Shown: piece by piece, positions 57,642 to 62,278 of the stretch
Position numbering within the stretch: the first letter of the stretch is position 1
Layout of the letters: every line of letters begins with the position of its first letter
Source: Thiomicrospira cyclica
Lineage (GTDB): Bacteria > Pseudomonadota > Gammaproteobacteria > Thiomicrospirales > Thiomicrospiraceae
Direction of reading: 5' to 3'
Length of the DNA stretch: 62,278 bases
Assembly: GCA_022736205.1 (NCBI GenBank)
Contig: DZAT01000001.1
Location: forward strand, 44,752 to 107,029
Translations under genes and position numbers: made by a program
Notes under the pieces: model-generated
Databases searched by the model: none
What the model saw: the letters and a program-made list of their open reading frames with translations, nothing else
Told to the model about the DNA's origin: nothing

Positions 57642-59227
57642 TCTCTGCTCGACGCTTAATGTTAGCCTTAATTGGCATAACGGTACTGACTGGCTGTGCT
57701 GGACTAAAGGAAAGTGCTGACAGTGGCGCTGCTTCGTCTGGCTTGAAAGGAAAAAAAGGTTCAGTATTAAATTACAGCCTAACCGAATTAAAGGAAATCG
57801 ACCTAACCAGCGAAGACAACGCCGACGATGGTCAGAATATTTGGCAGCGCATCACCAACAATTATCAGTTAGATCAAGGTGTCCCACCACGAATTTCGCG
57901 TGAAATCGAATTTTATCGTACACGTCCTAAAACACTACCCGAGGTGTTTGTGCGTGCTAAACCGTATTTGTTCATGATCGTTGACGAAATCGACAAACGT
58001 AATATGCCAATGGAGATCGCTTTTTTACCCGTAATTGAAAGTGCGTTTCATCCCAGTGCGTTATCAGAAGCCAATGCCTCTGGTATGTGGCAATTTACCG
58101 CAGATACGGCTCAGGTTCGTGGTATTAAAAATAATTGGTGGTTCGATGGTCGCCGCGATGTTTATTTATCGACCATGGCAGCATTGGACTATTTACAAAG
58201 CCTGAATAAACGTTTTGATGGTGATTGGCTGCACACGCTCGCAGCATACAACGCAGGCGCTATTACTGTGCGCAATGCCATCAACAAAAACAAAGCAAAA
58301 GGCAAGGCAACCGACTACTGGAGTTTAGAGTTGCCTGGTGAAACACAGCGCTATGTTCCCAAACTGTTGGCTGTCGCTAAAATGATTCAAGCGCCCGAAA
58401 GCTATCGACTCAACTTGCCCGACATTCCCAATGTCCCTTATTTAACGCGCATCGAAATAGATCAACAAATCGATCTAGCAACAGCAGCGCAAATGGCAGA
58501 GATGAGTTGGGAAGACTTTCATCGCTTCAATGCAGGGCATAAACGGATTGCCACAGATCCCAAGGGTATTAGTCATGTTTTGGTGCCCATTGATAAGTTG
58601 CGCACCTTTGCGGTTAATTTAACGAAGTTCGCTCCGCAAACCAATGGCAACTGGATTTCTCATGTTTGCAGCCTTAACGATACCTTAGAAGCCCTAGCAA
58701 CACGTTACGAAACCACGCCAGACATGATCATTAAAATCAACAAACTCACAGACCCACAGCCCAAAGTTGGACAATCGTTACTGATTGCTTGCGGTCAAAC
58801 AAGCCTAGACAGTAATACCGAAACCCAAGCAAAAAGCATGTTAGACAGCACGCTATCTTTAGAAAAAAGAGAAAAGCAAAATAAAAGCATACGAGACGAG
58901 CGACGCGAACAGGCAAATAAGCCTAAGATTACACACACCTTGGCAAAGGGGCAAACCCTAAATTCAGTTGCCAGCTATTACCGTGTTCCCCTTAAAACAC
59001 TGGTCAGCATTAACCGATTTGATGCCAAGACACAGATCAAAGCAGGTCAGCAACTCATCATCCCTATCGAGCGCGTTAGCACGATCACAACAAAAAAAGG
59101 GGATACGTGGCAAACACTGGGCAAACAGCATGGCGTTGCGCCAAGTGTACTGGCTGATTTTAACCAAAGCAATGTCAAAATAGTGATCAAACATGGACAA
59201 ACCATACGTGTTCCCAAGTTTGGCTAA
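57638..59227 (+). CDS. mltD: Membrane-bound lytic murein transglycosylase D
   Basis: A 529-residue lipoprotein. The signal ends in a lipobox LTGC with Cys20, followed by Ala-Gly, so outer-membrane sorting is expected. The SLT domain (about 115-235) has FLPVIESAFHPSALSEANAS with the catalytic Glu, then GMWQF and LAAYNAGAITVRNAI. Three LysM motifs follow (about 340-385, 425-475 and 480-528), binding peptidoglycan. Between the first two is a charged linker. gloB-mltD is the conserved order. Confidence 0.94.
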   Translation: MISARRLMLALIGITVLTGCAGLKESADSGAASSGLKGKKGSVLNYSLTELKEIDLTSEDNADDGQNIWQRITNNYQLDQGVPPRISREIEFYRTRPKTLPEVFVRAKPYLFMIVDEIDKRNMPMEIAFLPVIESAFHPSALSEANASGMWQFTADTAQVRGIKNNWWFDGRRDVYLSTMAALDYLQSLNKRFDGDWLHTLAAYNAGAITVRNAINKNKAKGKATDYWSLELPGETQRYVPKLLAVAKMIQAPESYRLNLPDIPNVPYLTRIEIDQQIDLATAAQMAEMSWEDFHRFNAGHKRIATDPKGISHVLVPIDKLRTFAVNLTKFAPQTNGNWISHVCSLNDTLEALATRYETTPDMIIKINKLTDPQPKVGQSLLIACGQTSLDSNTETQAKSMLDSTLSLEKREKQNKSIRDERREQANKPKITHTLAKGQTLNSVASYYRVPLKTLVSINRFDAKTQIKAGQQLIIPIERVSTITTKKGDTWQTLGKQHGVAPSVLADFNQSNVKIVIKHGQTIRVPKFG

Positions 59228-59295
59228 AATCATTTAGAATAAGCAGTGTTAAGAGATATCTGGACATGTTTAGCAAAAAAGACAAGTGAACCAAT

Positions 59296-61755
59296 ATGGC
59301 AAATACACAGCAAGACAGAATGAAAGACAGAATGGTTGACCTGCGCAGCATCATTAATGCTTGCCCGATTCCTCTCGCTGTTCTTGATGCCCAAGCCAAT
59401 ATTGTGTGCATTAATACCGTGTTTACACAGGTTTTTGGTTACCGACACGAAGATATGCCGACCGCAGAACGCTGGTGGCCACTTGCCTATCCTGACGAAA
59501 CTTACCGTCAACATATTGTTCAATTGTGGCAAGACCGCGTTGAAAAAAGCCTAAGCAACAATACCAGTTTTGAATCATTTGAAGCAACCATTCGCTGTGC
59601 AAATGGCGAGCAAAAAACGGTCATCGCTTGGGCATCGACACTGGGTAATGCTTATAAAGAGATGTATTTAGGCGCGTTATACGATATCACACCGCAAACC
59701 AATGCGATGAATGCACTGAATAGCTCACAACAGTTGTTACACAGCATTATCGAAACCTTACCCATTCGGGTTTTCTGGAAGGATGTCGATTCGCGTTATT
59801 TAGGATGTAACACCCGATTTGCGCAAGATGCTGGTGTGGCATCGTCTCAGGGTATTATTGGTAAACTCGACACAGAACTCAGCTGGCATGATCAAGCAGC
59901 ACGTTACCGCGACGATGATCAGCAAGTAATGCAGCATAAAAACATCAAACTCGGCTACGAAGAACCGCAAACAACACCCGATGGACAAAAAATTTGGCTA
60001 CGCACATCTAAAGTGCCACTAGAGAATGCACAGCAGCAAATCATTGGGGTCTTAGGCATCTATGACGACATTACGCAACGCAAACTGCTAGAAAATGAAT
60101 TGTGGCTCAATCAGTTTGCTTTGGAACATACCAATGTGTCTGTTGCGCGTATTGGTGCCGACGGCAAGCCCGTCTACGCCAATAAAGCGGCATGCAGTAT
60201 GCTGGGTTATACACGAGAAGAGCTGAGTAAATTAGCAGTCTGGAACTGGGATGCGAACATTCGAGCTGAAGACTGGCAAACGATATGGCAAGCGCATCAA
60301 CAAAATGGCGCTTCTCGCTTCGAAACCATCCATATTCGTAAAGATGGCTCACGATTTCCCGTCGAGGTAACCACCAGCTTTATCGAGCATGAAGGCAAAG
60401 CCTACAGCCTAGCGATGGTACAAGACATTAGTGAGCACAAGGCAAATGAGCAAGTTATCTGGAAACAAGCTAATTTTGATGCGTTAACAGACCTGCCTAA
60501 TCGCCAAATGTTTTATGACCGCTTGAGTCAAGAAATTAAAAAATCGCATCATGCCCAACTGCCATTGGCACTGTTATTTTTAGATCTCGACCACTTTAAA
60601 GAAGTCAATGATAGTCTTGGTCATGATATGGGTGATATTTTGCTGCAAAAAACCACCCAGCGGTTGCTTGACTGTGTTCAGGAATCGGACACAGTTGCGC
60701 GTTTGGGTGGCGATGAATTCACCATTATTTTAGGTGAACTCACCGATATCAGTATCGTTGAACGGGTAACGAAGGATATTCTCAAAAGCCTATCAGTGCC
60801 CTTCGAGCTGAATAATCAACTTACCTATATATCGGTTAGTATTGGCATCACTTTTTATCCAGACGATGCAACGGATATCGACAAACTGATTAAACAAGCA
60901 GATCAGGCAATGTATGCTGCTAAAGCTTTGGGACGTAATGCATATCATTACTTTACCCCAGCCATGCAGGAATCCGCACAAAAACGCCTACAGATGATGA
61001 GTGATTTACATTTAGCCATCGAACAAAAACAGTTTTATTTGGTTTATCAACCCATTATCGACTTAATGACAGGTGATATTCAAAAGGCAGAAGCACTGGT
61101 TCGCTGGCAACACCCAACCAAAGGCTTAATTTCGCCTGCCGATTTTATCCCGTTGGCAGAAGAAACAGGGCTGATTGTTGCGTTAGGTGAATGGATATTT
61201 TTAGAAGCGAGCGCTCAAGCCGCCATCTGGACAAAGCAGCATGCTGGCTTTCAAATGAGTATTAACACCTCGCCGTTGCAGTTCCAGCATAACGCAACGC
61301 TCGATGCTAATTGGGTGGTTCACTTAGAACAAATCGGACTGTCAGGGCGTAACTTGGTCATTGAAATTACCGAAGGCTTGCTCATGGGTGCATCGGAACC
61401 CATTCAACGACAGTTACTGGCATTTAGAGACAATGGCATTCAAGTCTCAATGGATGATTTTGGTACTGGCTATTCATCCTTGTCTTATCTCAAAAAATTT
61501 GATATCGATTACATTAAAATCGACCAGTCGTTTGTGCGCAATATGCAAAACGATGCCAATGATTTGGTACTGTGTGAAGCCATTGTCGTTATGGCACATA
61601 AGCTAGGAATTAAAGTTGTTGCCGAAGGCATAGAAACGGTTGAACAACGCGATTTGCTCTTTGCAATGGGCTGTGACTATGGGCAAGGCTATTTGTTCTC
61701 GCGTCCTGTTTCGGCAGATGTTTTTACCGACTTAATTGCCTTCAGCGCTTGTTAA
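59296..61755 (+). CDS. PAS-GGDEF-EAL protein (cyclic di-GMP turnover)
   Basis: 819 residues, soluble. Three PAS domains (about 15-130, 138-265, 270-390) precede a GGDEF domain (VARLGGDEFTIIL, intact, but with no RxxD inhibitory site: the position reads QESD) and an EAL domain (AEALVRWQHP, EITEGLLMG, DDFGTGYSSLSYLKKFDIDYIKID, VVAEGIET) with catalytic residues present. It could act as a synthase, a phosphodiesterase, or both; the EAL side is usually dominant in such hybrids. Start ATG 59296. The stop overlaps the next, convergent gene by 4 bases. Confidence 0.9.
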   Translation: MANTQQDRMKDRMVDLRSIINACPIPLAVLDAQANIVCINTVFTQVFGYRHEDMPTAERWWPLAYPDETYRQHIVQLWQDRVEKSLSNNTSFESFEATIRCANGEQKTVIAWASTLGNAYKEMYLGALYDITPQTNAMNALNSSQQLLHSIIETLPIRVFWKDVDSRYLGCNTRFAQDAGVASSQGIIGKLDTELSWHDQAARYRDDDQQVMQHKNIKLGYEEPQTTPDGQKIWLRTSKVPLENAQQQIIGVLGIYDDITQRKLLENELWLNQFALEHTNVSVARIGADGKPVYANKAACSMLGYTREELSKLAVWNWDANIRAEDWQTIWQAHQQNGASRFETIHIRKDGSRFPVEVTTSFIEHEGKAYSLAMVQDISEHKANEQVIWKQANFDALTDLPNRQMFYDRLSQEIKKSHHAQLPLALLFLDLDHFKEVNDSLGHDMGDILLQKTTQRLLDCVQESDTVARLGGDEFTIILGELTDISIVERVTKDILKSLSVPFELNNQLTYISVSIGITFYPDDATDIDKLIKQADQAMYAAKALGRNAYHYFTPAMQESAQKRLQMMSDLHLAIEQKQFYLVYQPIIDLMTGDIQKAEALVRWQHPTKGLISPADFIPLAEETGLIVALGEWIFLEASAQAAIWTKQHAGFQMSINTSPLQFQHNATLDANWVVHLEQIGLSGRNLVIEITEGLLMGASEPIQRQLLAFRDNGIQVSMDDFGTGYSSLSYLKKFDIDYIKIDQSFVRNMQNDANDLVLCEAIVVMAHKLGIKVVAEGIETVEQRDLLFAMGCDYGQGYLFSRPVSADVFTDLIAFSAC

Positions 61756-62278
61756 GCTAAAATCCTCGCCTGCAAATAACGATGTGGCGCACTGGCAAGC
61801 AATGCCTTTGTGTATGCTTGCTGAGGATGACGCAGCACCTGTTCCGTCACCCCTGTTTCGACAATTTTACCCGCTTGCATCACCGCCACCCGATGCGCGA
61901 TGCGCGGTACAATCGACAAATCGTGGGTGATAAACAAATAGGAAACGCCCATTTTCTGTTGTAACTCGTCCAGCAAATCCAAAATCTGACCACGAACCGT
62001 CACATCTAAGGCGCTCGTTGGCTCATCACAAATAATCAGTTTTGGCTCGACCGCTAACGCACGCGCTATCCCAATGCGCTGACGCTGACCACCCGAAAAT
62101 TCGTGCGGGTAACGATGTTGATGCGCAGCATCTAGACCCACTAAGGTAAGCAATTCTGCCACGCGCGCTGCACGATTTTCTGGCAAACCGACATTCAGGC
62201 TGTCCATGCCTTCGCGAATAATGTTACCCACCGTCATGCGCGGATTAAACGCGCCATAAGGATCTTGAAACACCACTT
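61752..62278 (-). CDS. Peptide-type ABC transporter ATP-binding protein, partial (YejF/OppF/DppF-like)
   Basis: The C-terminal 175 or so residues of an ABC ATPase; the gene continues beyond the right edge. VFQDPYGAFNPRMTVGNII is the Q-loop, then the signature FSGGQRQRIGIARALA, Walker B LIICDEPTSALDV, the H-loop FITHDLSIVPRIAHRVAVM and the oligopeptide-type tail HPQQAYTKALLASAP. The wording NPRMTVGNIIREG is closest to YejF, a protein with two fused ATPase domains, but this cannot be confirmed from the part seen. Confidence 0.85.
   Translation of the reverse strand, partial: VVFQDPYGAFNPRMTVGNIIREGMDSLNVGLPENRAARVAELLTLVGLDAAHQHRYPHEFSGGQRQRIGIARALAVEPKLIICDEPTSALDVTVRGQILDLLDELQQKMGVSYLFITHDLSIVPRIAHRVAVMQAGKIVETGVTEQVLRHPQQAYTKALLASAPHRYLQARILA

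Overview
The window reads as a chromosomal segment of a gammaproteobacterium of moderate G+C. It carries the classic gammaproteobacterial neighbourhoods miaA-hfq-hflX-hflK-hflC-yjeT-purA, apbC/metG, rsxABCDGE-nth, mutL-amiC-tsaE-queG and dnaQ/rnhA/yafS-like/gloB/mltD. The isoprenoid route is unusual for the class: a complete mevalonate pathway operon is present, a trait known from only some gammaproteobacteria such as Legionella and Coxiella relatives. The genus cannot be named from this sequence. No rRNA, tRNA, CRISPR array, prophage or transposase gene was found.

Layout. 1-3631: metal-type RND efflux operon (adaptor end, pump, DUF3240-like protein). 3655-5668: a palindromic repeat, apt, and a RhlE-type helicase on the minus strand. 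5857-15418: a long minus-strand run (miaA, hfq, hflX, hflK, hflC, DUF2065, hisZ, purA, ppiD) for RNA processing, membrane protease control and purine/histidine synthesis. 15641-21785: the mevalonate operon in the order HMG-CoA reductase, type 2 IPP isomerase, HMG-CoA synthase, mevalonate kinase, second GHMP kinase, diphosphomevalonate decarboxylase. 21772-33518: apbC facing metG, then a type II restriction-modification pair wedged seamlessly between metG and the rsx electron-transport operon, then nth. 33582-39612: yciB, yciI, a one-domain asparaginase, an EamA exporter, two unrecognised coiled-coil proteins, proS. 39630-47705: a chemoreceptor lacking its first membrane segment, mutL, amiC, tsaE, queG, pgsA. 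47916-50193: a MotA-like channel with two different OmpA-domain partners. 50147-62278: uvrC, sppA-like peptidase, a small secreted peptide, FKBP isomerase, dnaQ, diguanylate cyclase, rnhA, methyltransferase, gloB, mltD, a GGDEF-EAL protein and the end of a peptide-type ABC ATPase.

The most notable things beyond ordinary genes are: (1) a MITE-like dispersed repeat, with two 138-bp copies in opposite orientation that each carry a hairpin at one end and a G-quadruplex-type G-run cluster at the other, plus two shorter relatives; one of the short ones supplies the apparent start codon of the truncated chemoreceptor; (2) a stator-like operon with one B subunit that has the channel Asp and one that lacks it; (3) a duplicated rsxA tail forming a 33-codon reading frame exactly between rsxA and rsxB, next to the inserted restriction-modification genes; (4) an unrecognised acidic protein/membrane coiled-coil protein pair; (5) a 40-residue exported peptide gene; (6) a compact class I-like HMG-CoA reductase without the usual N-terminal helical region.
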